DNA of 64,000 bases, from positions 806,001 to 870,000 of the forward strand of contig JADJLQ010000002.1 of the NCBI GenBank assembly GCA_016709995.1, read 5' to 3'. Both the position numbers and the translations under genes were made by a program. Shown here piece after piece: positions 47,317-55,794 of this stretch; position 1 is the first letter of the stretch; each line of letters begins with the position of its first letter. This DNA is from Saprospiraceae bacterium. GTDB taxonomy: Bacteria > Bacteroidota > Bacteroidia > Chitinophagales > Saprospiraceae. A model generated the notes under the pieces. It was not told where the DNA came from. It saw nothing but the letters and a program-made list of their open reading frames with translations, and did not search any database.

Positions 47317-48063
47317 ATGAAACCATTGTTTAAATCAAGTATTATTTTGGTCTCAGTTCTGGGGATATCGTTATGCATTCATTATCCTTTAAGCTCACAG
47401 GCAAATCAATTTTCAACACCCACCGGCAAAAAAGCAATCTTACATATCGCCGCTTCCTTGGATTTTGAGTTGACCGGTGATACGGCAGCAACTGCATGGA
47501 GTAAAACCACCTGGACTGATCTGGTCCAAACGAATCAAACCAATGCCCTTAGACAGACCAGGGTCAAGATCATGTATTCAACTACAGGGATATATTGTTT
47601 GTTCTGGTGCGAAGACCCTACGATCACTGCTACCCTGCAAAAGGACTTCGAGGATCTTTACAATGAAGATGTAGTAGAATTTTTTTTCTGGACCGACGAA
47701 AACCATCCCTTGTATTTTGAATATGAATTATCACCACTAAACCATGAGTTGGCCATATTAGTGCCCAATCATCAGGGTGTGTTTTTTGGATGGGCTCCGT
47801 GGCATTATGAGGGTGAGCGCCTGACGAGGCATAAGACCACGATATTAAAGAGTGGTGATCAGACTACAGGCTGGGTAGCGGAATGTTTTATCCCTTATAC
47901 ATTGCTCAAACCTCTTGGCAATGTACCACCTAAAAAAGGAACTACCTGGAGAGCCAATATGTATAGATTGGATTACGACAATGATCAAACCCGATGGTCC
48001 TGGCAACCCATCCGTAAAAACTTTCACGACTATAACCGGTTTGGGACTATTTTATTTGATTGA
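47317..48063 (+). CDS. Exported CBM9-like carbohydrate-binding protein
   Basis: 248 residues. A signal peptide (about 1-28) precedes one CBM9-like beta-sandwich. Features are ATAWSKTTWTDLVQTNQ, VKIMYSTTGIYCLFWCEDP, EDVVEFFFWTDENHPLYFEYELSP and the late Trp/Tyr pair MYRLDYDNDQTRWSWQP. CBM9 binds sugar reducing ends. No catalytic domain is attached. Paired with the divergent PIG-L gene, it may hold a saccharide for deacetylation; this is inference. Confidence 0.82.
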   Translation: MKPLFKSSIILVSVLGISLCIHYPLSSQANQFSTPTGKKAILHIAASLDFELTGDTAATAWSKTTWTDLVQTNQTNALRQTRVKIMYSTTGIYCLFWCEDPTITATLQKDFEDLYNEDVVEFFFWTDENHPLYFEYELSPLNHELAILVPNHQGVFFGWAPWHYEGERLTRHKTTILKSGDQTTGWVAECFIPYTLLKPLGNVPPKKGTTWRANMYRLDYDNDQTRWSWQPIRKNFHDYNRFGTILFD

Positions 48064-48105
48064 CAACGTAGTGGACCCTAGTCTCTCGCAGATACAATCC
48101 ATCCA

Positions 48106-50229
48106 TTAAATTCCTTTCATAGTCAAACTTATTCTCTTTCTCACCAGGTCCACTTCGAGCACTTTTACATGGACCTGTTGTTGCAGTTTGACCACAGTGT
48201 TTGGATCAGATACGAATTTATCTGCCAATTGCGATATATGTACCATGCCGTCTTGCTTCACTCCAAGGTCGACAAAACATCCAAACTTGGTGATATTGGT
48301 GATGATGCCAGGAACTATCATACCAGGTGACAGGTCTTCAGGTTTTTTTACATCAGCAAAAGCAAATGGTTTGATCATCTCCCGTGGATCGCGTCCAGGC
48401 TTTTCCAGTTCTTTTAAAATATCCTTCATCGTCTCCATGCCTGCAGTCTCCGTGATAAAATCTCCAGGTATGATTTTTTTTCTTTGACCTTCCTGGCGAA
48501 TCAGCTCCTCGACCGTACTGTTTATACTTTGAGCCATGCGATGCACGATTCCGTAACTTTCAGGATGTACAGCACTATTATCTAAAATATTTTGCGCTCC
48601 GGGTATCCGTAAAAATGCTGCACATTGCTCAAAAGCCTTCTCTCCAAGCCGTGGCACTTTTAATATTTGGCTGCGGCTAGTAAAGGCACCATGGGTATTC
48701 CTGTATGTGATGATATTGTCTGCAGTCTTTTCGTTTAATCCGGATACATAGGTCAGGAGACTTTTACTGGCAGTGTTTAGATTGACCCCTACCTGGTTGA
48801 CACAATATGCCACGACTACATCGAGACTGTCCTTGAGTTTGTGTGGATCCACATCATGCTGATATTGTCCGACGCCGATAGATTTGGCATCGATTTTTAC
48901 GAGCTCTGCGAGTGGATCAGCCAGTCGCCGTCCGATAGATACTGCACCGCGCACAGTAAGATCTTTGTCAGGAAATTCTTCTCTGGCTAGCTCAGAAGCA
49001 GAATAGATAGATGCCCCGTTTTCATTGACCATATATATTTCAATTGGCTGTTCAAAAACAAGGGGCCGGACAAAAGCTTCGCTTTCCCGGCCTGCGGTAC
49101 CATTGCCGATGGCTATAGCTTCTATCTTATACTTTTTACATAATTCAAGGATACGATTGGTAGCTCGTTGAACCTCTTTTTGAGGTTCATGGGGATAAAT
49201 AATGTCATCGATCAGCAACTTCCCTTCCTGGTCGAGGCATACTATTTTACACCCTGATCTGAATCCCGGGTCGATGGCCAATATTCTTTTGCTGCCTAAT
49301 GGAGGGGCCAGCAGCAATTGTTTTACATTTTCAGCAAAGACTTTGATGGCTTCATCATCTGCCTTGACTTTTGCCTGATGCCTGGCTTCTGTCTCCATCG
49401 ACGGCAGTAAGAGCCGTTTGTATGCATCTTTGAGTGCCACCCATATCTGTTCACTACATGCATTGTTCCTTCGGATAAAATGATGACTCAGTTTTTGTAA
49501 AGTCATATCCTCGTCTGGTGCAATCGAAACTTTTAAATAGCCTTCTTCTTCGCCTCTGAGAAGGGCAAGCACCCTATGGGATGGACACCTGTTCAGACTT
49601 TCCTCGTATTTAAAATAATCTTTGTATTTGAGGCCTTCTGTTTCTTTGCCTTTGGCCACTTTAGCATAGATTATTCCCTGCCTGGCAAACAGACTCCTTA
49701 CGATAGCCCTTGCCTGAGTATCTTCATTGATGATCTCTGCGATGATGTCCCTGGCTCCCTGTAACGCTTCTTCTGCCGTGCTTATCTGTTGATTCAAGTA
49801 TCGATTAGCCTCCAGCTCCGGTTGGCCATTGGGCTCAGCAGTCATCCAGAGAGCGAGTCGCTCTAATCCATTTTCGCGTGCTACCGTGGCTTTGGTTTTG
49901 CGTTTTGGTTTGAATGGGAGGTAGATGTCTTCAAGGATATTTGGATCCCAGCTTTCCTGTATAGATTTCTCCAAAGCAGGTGTGAGTTTGCCCAGTCCCG
50001 AGATCGTATCGAGCATGGTTTGTTTTCTTTTTAAAAGATCTTCATACTTATTTTTTAGCTGCCTGATTTGTTCGATTTGCACTTCATCCAGCGAATGAGT
50101 GAGTTCTTTGCGATACCTGGCTATAAAAGGGGTAGTGGCACCTTCCTCAAGGAGTTTGATAGTAGCCATGACCTGTTCATGACGAATGGATAGCTGACTG
50201 GCGATAAGTGGAGTATATTCTGACGGCAT
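48106..50229 (-). CDS. tex: Tex-family RNA-binding transcription accessory protein
   Basis: 707 residues in the Tex order: an N-terminal helical region with ATTPFIARYRKELTHSLDEVQIEQI, a YqgF/RNase-H-like domain near 320-450 (RILAIDPGFRSGCKIVCLD), a helix-hairpin-helix region (LNTASKSLLTYVSGLNEKTA, then FTSRSQILKVPRLGEKAFEQCA) and a C-terminal S1 domain (GCFVDLGVKQDGMVHISQLAD). It acts on RNA and transcription, with a role in stress and toxin-gene expression in other bacteria. Single gene unit. Confidence 0.95.
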   Translation of the reverse strand: MPSEYTPLIASQLSIRHEQVMATIKLLEEGATTPFIARYRKELTHSLDEVQIEQIRQLKNKYEDLLKRKQTMLDTISGLGKLTPALEKSIQESWDPNILEDIYLPFKPKRKTKATVARENGLERLALWMTAEPNGQPELEANRYLNQQISTAEEALQGARDIIAEIINEDTQARAIVRSLFARQGIIYAKVAKGKETEGLKYKDYFKYEESLNRCPSHRVLALLRGEEEGYLKVSIAPDEDMTLQKLSHHFIRRNNACSEQIWVALKDAYKRLLLPSMETEARHQAKVKADDEAIKVFAENVKQLLLAPPLGSKRILAIDPGFRSGCKIVCLDQEGKLLIDDIIYPHEPQKEVQRATNRILELCKKYKIEAIAIGNGTAGRESEAFVRPLVFEQPIEIYMVNENGASIYSASELAREEFPDKDLTVRGAVSIGRRLADPLAELVKIDAKSIGVGQYQHDVDPHKLKDSLDVVVAYCVNQVGVNLNTASKSLLTYVSGLNEKTADNIITYRNTHGAFTSRSQILKVPRLGEKAFEQCAAFLRIPGAQNILDNSAVHPESYGIVHRMAQSINSTVEELIRQEGQRKKIIPGDFITETAGMETMKDILKELEKPGRDPREMIKPFAFADVKKPEDLSPGMIVPGIITNITKFGCFVDLGVKQDGMVHISQLADKFVSDPNTVVKLQQQVHVKVLEVDLVRKRISLTMKGI

Positions 50230-50292
50230 ATAGAGACAATAATAAAGCTTATACTGTAATGTTCGCTAATGTGCAGTCCCAGGCTAATTCAT

Positions 50293-51075
50293 TTAAATAT
50301 TGGAATCCAAAATCACCTTCCATGGTCCATCGGTCGTTTTCTGCCATATCAATATATATTTGCCTGCATAAGAGCCACTACCCTGACCAATTTCAAAAAC
50401 TTCTGCGTCATTGACCCGCAGGGTGAATAAAGGGGTAAGGGTGAGGTGATATCCAGGACTGTTCATGTACTGATATTCTCTGATAATGTCCTCTGTACCC
50501 TGGATGATTGGCTTGTGATTGTAATAAATAGCTCGTGGTGCATATAGCTGAGATACTAGTTGATTTACCTGATGCTGATTGCACAATTTCATCCAGGCTT
50601 GGCGTTGTACATCGATCAATGGATCTATGGTCGAATATGCCTGACCGGGAGCGATATATTCAAGTTCTTTTTTCCTGCTTCCGGTTTTGGTATTCCAGAT
50701 GATCAACCGTCTGTATTGATGTTGATCTGTAGTCCTGAATCCACTGATCTCGTAGATGATGCTTGAATCTCCGGTCGCAGGTGTACTGTACAGCATAAAA
50801 GCCGAATCTATCTTCATCGGATGCTCTGACAAATAACGAAGGATGTCAGCTTTGCCTACTTTTAATGGTTCAGAGTGGACCATCAGCACAGCATGGTCGA
50901 GATAATTATTTTCCAAAGGATCTTGCTCGCTCAAGGATCGACTTATAGGTGCCGTCACCTTATCTGTAGATACCTTAGAAGCTATATTTGAGGATGATTG
51001 GTTAGAAGAATTGCAAGCAATTTGAAATGCCACACTAATGACTAAAAGATAACAATGAAACTTGTCAATAATCAT
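50293..51075 (-). CDS. Lipoprotein with NTF2/SnoaL-like C-terminal domain
   Basis: 260 residues. The lipobox FQIAC gives a lipoprotein, followed by a Ser/Asn linker. Two weak domains follow. The first is a heat/stress-like beta-domain (about 60-140, LMVHSEPLKVGKADILRYLSEHPMKIDSAFMLYS). The second is an NTF2-like DUF4440 domain (about 165-258): DVQRQAWMKLCNQHQVNQLVSQLYAPRAIYYNHKPIIQG and a final DGPWKVILDSNI. Function unknown. It is downstream of the GH5 gene on the same strand, separated by 80 bp, so co-transcription is open. Confidence 0.75.
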   Translation of the reverse strand: MIIDKFHCYLLVISVAFQIACNSSNQSSSNIASKVSTDKVTAPISRSLSEQDPLENNYLDHAVLMVHSEPLKVGKADILRYLSEHPMKIDSAFMLYSTPATGDSSIIYEISGFRTTDQHQYRRLIIWNTKTGSRKKELEYIAPGQAYSTIDPLIDVQRQAWMKLCNQHQVNQLVSQLYAPRAIYYNHKPIIQGTEDIIREYQYMNSPGYHLTLTPLFTLRVNDAEVFEIGQGSGSYAGKYILIWQKTTDGPWKVILDSNI

Positions 51076-51155
51076 AATTCTAAGAATTTTTATCTTCTTG
51101 CTTGTTCCGTTTTTGAACTAGGTCCAGGTGAAAAGACAATCCAGCCTGGCTCCAC

Positions 51156-52880
51156 TTACTCTTTCACCATCTTTTTCACTCCCCAACCCTGATCTCCAAG
51201 GATCTCAACGGCATAAGTCCCCGGGCTCAATCCACTCACATCTATTTTGGCATCACCACGCACTATTTTCCTGATCAGCCTACCCTGCATATCGACGATG
51301 TGCAGCATTTTATAATCTTTCATGCCAAGGATCGTAAAATGATCCCTGACCGGGTTGGGCGATAGTTTAATCCGGTCAGTCCAGCTGTCAGCATAGCCGG
51401 ATACTACATCCTTTACTTCTTCCACTTTGATGCTGGCTATGGATATCTTAGCTACTTTGGTGCCGAGGTCAAATACAATCCTGGCAAGGTCGTCGGTCGT
51501 AGAAGCCATCTCAAAACTATAGATATAATCTACCATGCTAGAGGTCAAGGAAATGGATTTATACCCTGAATAACTATTCCATGGATCTCCGTTCTTACCC
51601 AGGTAGTTGGTGATGGATACCGGCACATCGGAGGAGGCTTTTATAGTGACTTGATACCTGCTATTTTTTTTAAGGGAGATAGGGGCTTTGACTAATTGTA
51701 CATGCCAACCTTCAGTACCAGCCTGGGTAACATTGATGAGGCCGGTACCATTGGATCTTGAGAGCGTAGCGGACGCCGCTGGCTGCAGGTATAGGTTCCA
51801 ACCATCGCCCGGTGAAAAATTACCTTCAAAAACCAATACAGTCGTCTGTTGTTTTGCAGGTAGCATAGGGGTCTTTAACAAGGCATCAGACAGGGCGGTA
51901 AGGTATTGATTGGTCGTGGGGTTAAAAATTCCAAAACCCGCGCTCCATTCCCAATAGGTCCAACTAAAGTCCTGCTGCTCAAACCATCGAGCCAGAAAAT
52001 TAGACCATTTGACCCTGCTGTCAATATCGGCACGACTGTAGGCACCAAACTCGCCGATATGGATGGGTTTGTTTTTTTCCTTGGCCAGTGCTTTGACAAA
52101 GGCAAATGAGCTGGCTACCTCATCTCGCTCCAGGGTAGTATTCTCCCATTTGGTGCCGAGCCAGGCATCAGCGCCATTGACCCATTCAGCACCCTGATGG
52201 GTAAATGAAAAGGGCTCGTAATAATGAATAGTAAGGATGATGTAATCGTCATCAGGAAATACCAGATCAGGCACTCCGGCCAGACCTCCCCAGGGATCAG
52301 TCCCCATCAATACAGCACGCGTAGGATTGGTCTTCCTGATTTCGGCCAAAGCATCTTTAAAAAACACATTCCATTTCTGGGGCGTCAGGGCAGAATTGGG
52401 TTCGTTCATCACTTCAAAAAGCAATCGATGATCATAGGCTTTGAAGTAAGCAGCGATCTGTGACCACTGGCTTATAAATCGTGCTTTAGCTCCATCCGGA
52501 TCCTGAAAGATCGCATCGTGATGATGCATATTGATGATGACATACAGGTTTTCTGCAAGGGCTTTGTCGATCACATATTTTATCCTTTCTAAAAAACTTG
52601 CATTGATGGTATAGGGAGCGGACTGCTGCGTTCTGGCTGCCACATCCCACCTGATAGGGATCCTCACATGATTGAATCCAAGTGCTGCAATCCGTTGAAA
52701 ATAATCATCGCGAAAAGGATTACCCCATTCGGTCTCCGAAGGAGCCTCAAACATATTGCCCAAATTGACCCCTTTTCCAAGATTTTTATTGATCTCAAAT
52801 ACAGTAGGTGATTGACCAAATGACCAATAGCATGATAAGGTCATTAAGAGGATCGCCGGTACGATGATATATTTCTGCAT
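51156..52880 (-). CDS. Secreted GH5 endoglucanase with carbohydrate-binding module and T9SS tail
   Basis: 574 residues. After the signal peptide (to FGQ), residues about 30-330 are a GH5 cellulase-type barrel: GVNLGNMFEAPSETEWG, NHVRIPIRWD, IINMHHHDA, the acid/base E160 in FEVMNEPN, TIHYYEPF, the nucleophile E277 in HIGEFGAY, and SWTYWEWSAGFG. A CBM4/9-like beta-sandwich (about 345-490) follows, then a Por-type T9SS sorting domain (about 500-574, SPNPVRDHFTILG and GTYAVEILGDQGWGVKKMV). It should be carried outside the cell and anchored by type IX secretion. Activity on beta-1,4-glucan is likely but other beta-glycans are possible. It stands apart from the pectin-type cluster at 55.8 kb. Confidence 0.93.
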   Translation of the reverse strand: MQKYIIVPAILLMTLSCYWSFGQSPTVFEINKNLGKGVNLGNMFEAPSETEWGNPFRDDYFQRIAALGFNHVRIPIRWDVAARTQQSAPYTINASFLERIKYVIDKALAENLYVIINMHHHDAIFQDPDGAKARFISQWSQIAAYFKAYDHRLLFEVMNEPNSALTPQKWNVFFKDALAEIRKTNPTRAVLMGTDPWGGLAGVPDLVFPDDDYIILTIHYYEPFSFTHQGAEWVNGADAWLGTKWENTTLERDEVASSFAFVKALAKEKNKPIHIGEFGAYSRADIDSRVKWSNFLARWFEQQDFSWTYWEWSAGFGIFNPTTNQYLTALSDALLKTPMLPAKQQTTVLVFEGNFSPGDGWNLYLQPAASATLSRSNGTGLINVTQAGTEGWHVQLVKAPISLKKNSRYQVTIKASSDVPVSITNYLGKNGDPWNSYSGYKSISLTSSMVDYIYSFEMASTTDDLARIVFDLGTKVAKISIASIKVEEVKDVVSGYADSWTDRIKLSPNPVRDHFTILGMKDYKMLHIVDMQGRLIRKIVRGDAKIDVSGLSPGTYAVEILGDQGWGVKKMVKE

Positions 52881-53085
52881 GGAGTAAAATTAAAATATTA
52901 TGGGTAGATAAGATGTTAATTTGCACCTCGACATATAATAACAATCATCTTGTACGAATGAAGAAGCTTGATTCTAATAGAAGTATCCTTGGCCTATATC
53001 CGGCCACCAATTTAAATCATATGATATAAAAGCCCTTAGACTGAAATCTAGACCCAAACTCGATTAGATAAAAAGATAGGTGATA

Positions 53086-54036
53086 CTAAACACCTACCGT
53101 GGCCATCGCCTTCCTGATAGCATCCATATTTATTTTCAATGCGGCATCATTGTCCAAATCATTGAGTACCTGGTTGAACGGTTCGGTACGAAGGGGGCCA
53201 TCAAATCCAATGTCTAACAAACCTTGCATAAACTCTTTGGTATTGATGACACCGGTAGCCATGGGCAGTTCACGCTTACCATCTTGTTGTTCGATGCGGG
53301 TAAACCCTAAACGGGCATCGTTGAGGTCTACATGAGACACATCTTCAGCTTTGAGTGAACGGATGTCATCCCCTTTGTCATCTGCGCAAAACCAGTGGAA
53401 GCTATCCAACACTACACCAACATTACTTTCATTGATATTGGCTATAAGTTCTTTGCATTCTTTTAAAGAGCAGATGAAGGGGTACCTGCCAGCAGTCAAT
53501 AAAGTCCTCATGCCGAGGTACTCAATGCCGAGTCGCACTCCATAATCTTTCATGACTTTGGCACACTCACCCAGGCGATAGGCAGTTTGTCTCATGTTTT
53601 CGTTGTAAGTCAGGTCCCGTGAAGAGGAGATGATCCAGGTATTAAGTCGTGCAGCTCCCATTTTCTCCATGGTCTGGACGAATTTTTTCAGACTTTTAAA
53701 ATCATCGTTAAATTTAGTTTTGCTTTGACGAAACTCTACAGGGATATTGGTCGTATCCCAACCCAGGTTATGCGCTTGTGCTTTTGCTACCGTGTCTGCA
53801 AGCTGACTTTCAGAATAGTTCATCACTTCATTGATGTAGGGACTCACCGCTTCGTATCCATACTTGATCGCATAATCTATGGCCTCCTGTTGATTGGCCT
53901 TGACTCCAATGATCCCTGGGTTAAGCGCTATCTTAAATTTTCTTTCAGGTGGTGGAACTGTATACATTGCGTTCATACCAATGCCGGTACCTGCTATAGC
54001 GATGGAAGATGATTTTACAAAATTTCGACGATCCAT
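53086..54036 (-). CDS. Tat-exported sugar phosphate isomerase/epimerase-like TIM-barrel protein
   Basis: 316 residues. The N-terminus MDRRNFVKSSSIAIAGTGIG is a twin-arginine signal. The barrel is of the AP-endonuclease-2/IolE type: FKIALNPGIIGVKANQQEAIDYAIKYGYEAVSPYI, a helical region with NTWIISSSRDL, LGIEYLGMRTL, VGVVLDSFHWF with the metal Asp and His, DVSHVDLNDAR and FDGPLRTEPFNQ. A second exported member of the family is at 9199-10116, but the two are only distantly similar. The substrate is unknown; exported members often act on sugars or lactones. Confidence 0.87.
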   Translation of the reverse strand: MDRRNFVKSSSIAIAGTGIGMNAMYTVPPPERKFKIALNPGIIGVKANQQEAIDYAIKYGYEAVSPYINEVMNYSESQLADTVAKAQAHNLGWDTTNIPVEFRQSKTKFNDDFKSLKKFVQTMEKMGAARLNTWIISSSRDLTYNENMRQTAYRLGECAKVMKDYGVRLGIEYLGMRTLLTAGRYPFICSLKECKELIANINESNVGVVLDSFHWFCADDKGDDIRSLKAEDVSHVDLNDARLGFTRIEQQDGKRELPMATGVINTKEFMQGLLDIGFDGPLRTEPFNQVLNDLDNDAALKINMDAIRKAMATVGV

Positions 54037-54180
54037 GTTTTAGATATTTAATTAATACTCATGAAGATAACTGAAAATAATTTTTACTGAGCAGATTATG
54101 ACCATCTTTAGCATAGCTACACTAAAAAAAATCATCAGAGCGTTTCTACATGGTTGGATAGGCGTTCCATTTTTTACGCT

Positions 54181-54555
54181 TCATTTCTTCTTTGCTTCTG
54201 CCTTTGCCAGGTTTTGAGCCATTTTATATTTGACCATTTTGGAGATCAGGCTGATGGGCAAACGCTTATCAATAGGAAACTGAATAGAGCCTTTACCCAT
54301 TTTATATCCTGCCAATTCTTTTATAAATGCTTCATTGGCGGCAGGGGTAGCATAAAATCCTATATGTTCTTTAAAAGCAGCAAAATATACCAGGGGCCCA
54401 TGATATTTGTAGGCAGGCATATTATAACTAATAGATTCTTCAGCTTTAGGAGCTGCTTTTTGTATAGTATCTCGCATAAGTTTTAACAGGACCTGAGTGT
54501 CCTTTGGAAATCCAATGATGTACTCGTCAACATTTTTTGCTTGCAGTTCTTTCAT
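54181..54555 (-). CDS. DUF1801 (YdhG-like) protein
   Basis: 124 residues with the DUF1801/YdhG pattern: NVDEYIIGFPKDTQVLLKLMRDTIQKAAPKAEESISYNMPAYKYHGPLVYFAAFKEHIGFY. The family is related to iron-binding YjbR/CyaY-like folds, with no clear function. It lies 16 bp from the VOC gene on the same strand, so the two are probably co-transcribed. Confidence 0.85.
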   Translation of the reverse strand: MKELQAKNVDEYIIGFPKDTQVLLKLMRDTIQKAAPKAEESISYNMPAYKYHGPLVYFAAFKEHIGFYATPAANEAFIKELAGYKMGKGSIQFPIDKRLPISLISKMVKYKMAQNLAKAEAKKK

Positions 54556-54571
54556 TATAAATATTGAAATA

Positions 54572-55420
54572 TCAACTCTCAGCAGCGTCTATTAACTCCT
54601 GGATATCAAATTTATTCATTTTCATAAAAGCCCCAACTGCTTTAGGTGCCTTGTTAGGGTCACTCATAAGTTTGGACAAAACAGAAGGCACAATTTGCCA
54701 GGACACCCCAAATGGATCTTTGAGCCAGCCACACCGACCCTCAGTACCACCTTCAGTTAACTTATACCAGTAGTGATCTATTTCTTCCTGGGTATCACAA
54801 TTGACCACAAAAGAAAGTCCTTCATTAAAATCAAAATCATGATTGCCCGGGCCATCCATCGCTGAAAATAAGTCATGATTTAATTCAAAATGGCCAAATT
54901 GGAGATATCCCTCCGGCTGGGGGCTATCAGGCCCGTATCGTTGCAAGGGGTGGATCTTTGAATCCGGAAATATCGAGGTGTATAAATTGATCGCTGACTC
55001 TGCATTGCCAAATTGTTGATTGACAAACAGAAGAGATGGATTGATTTTTAAACTTCCATCAGGCAGACTACCGATCATGAGCTGCCATGTCAACCCAAAT
55101 TTGTCTTTGACCCATCCGTATTTTTCACTCCAGGGATATTTATCCAGTGGCATAAGGGCACTTCCACCTTCGATTAATTTGTTCCAAATGACTTGCAGTT
55201 CGTCCCCATCCGTAGTGGTATAAAATAATGAAATCGCTGGGTTGATACTATAAGCCGGACCCCCATTGAGACCCATGACTTTAAATCCTCCTATTTCAAA
55301 ATTGGCCACCATAGCATTATCTGAGGTGATCCTCGAGTTTTCAAAGATCGAACAATAGAAGGTAGCTGCCTCCTTGGCCTGGCCATCAAACCACAAACAA
55401 GGATAGATTGGATTGGTCAT
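54572..55420 (-). CDS. Two-domain PhnB-like VOC protein
   Basis: 282 residues. It has two tandem vicinal-oxygen-chelate/PhnB-like domains: PCLWFDGQAKEAATFYCSIFENS (first, residues 6-28) and LLFVNQQFGNAESAINLYTSIFPDS (second, about 130-154), each ending in a KD(K/P)FG..WQ motif. The domains resemble 3-demethylubiquinone-methyltransferase-like proteins that are probably not methyltransferases. Metal or ligand is unknown. It precedes the DUF1801 gene by 16 bp. Confidence 0.87.
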   Translation of the reverse strand: MTNPIYPCLWFDGQAKEAATFYCSIFENSRITSDNAMVANFEIGGFKVMGLNGGPAYSINPAISLFYTTTDGDELQVIWNKLIEGGSALMPLDKYPWSEKYGWVKDKFGLTWQLMIGSLPDGSLKINPSLLFVNQQFGNAESAINLYTSIFPDSKIHPLQRYGPDSPQPEGYLQFGHFELNHDLFSAMDGPGNHDFDFNEGLSFVVNCDTQEEIDHYWYKLTEGGTEGRCGWLKDPFGVSWQIVPSVLSKLMSDPNKAPKAVGAFMKMNKFDIQELIDAAES

Positions 55421-55794
55421 ATATCAAAGGTCGATATTTTTCTCAAAAAAACTAAATATGAATAGCTCACCCTACTTGTCGAAGCAGCCGACTCTTCCAA
55501 AAGATATTTCAAACTTGACTTTAATGTAAAAAAGCAGGTATGTCAATGATAAATGATCAAATGCGTTTCCATTCGCGGTTTTGGGGGTAATTTTATTCCA
55601 TATTCAGGAAGAAAGGGTGACCATGACTAGCCATAGCGAATAATTGCTGTATTGTTATGGGATAAAGCGGAGAAAAAAACCAATTTACTTTTAGACTAAA
55701 ATAAAATGTTACAAATGCAATGAATACGGCAAGCAATAAGGAAAAAGCAGCGAAGCTTCATTTGGAGCCTTTTGTTCCAATAATTGACAAACAA
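55421..55794. other. Intergenic region, no gene seen
   Basis: About 375 AT-rich bases between the divergent VOC and BNR genes. They must contain both promoters. An in-frame ATG at 55720 would add 25 polar residues in front of the BNR protein's signal peptide, which is unlikely. No strong palindrome or hairpin is evident. Confidence 0.5.

Noticed and set aside
55720..55794. Upstream start for the BNR protein
   Set aside because: It adds 25 polar residues before an obvious signal peptide starting at 55795.
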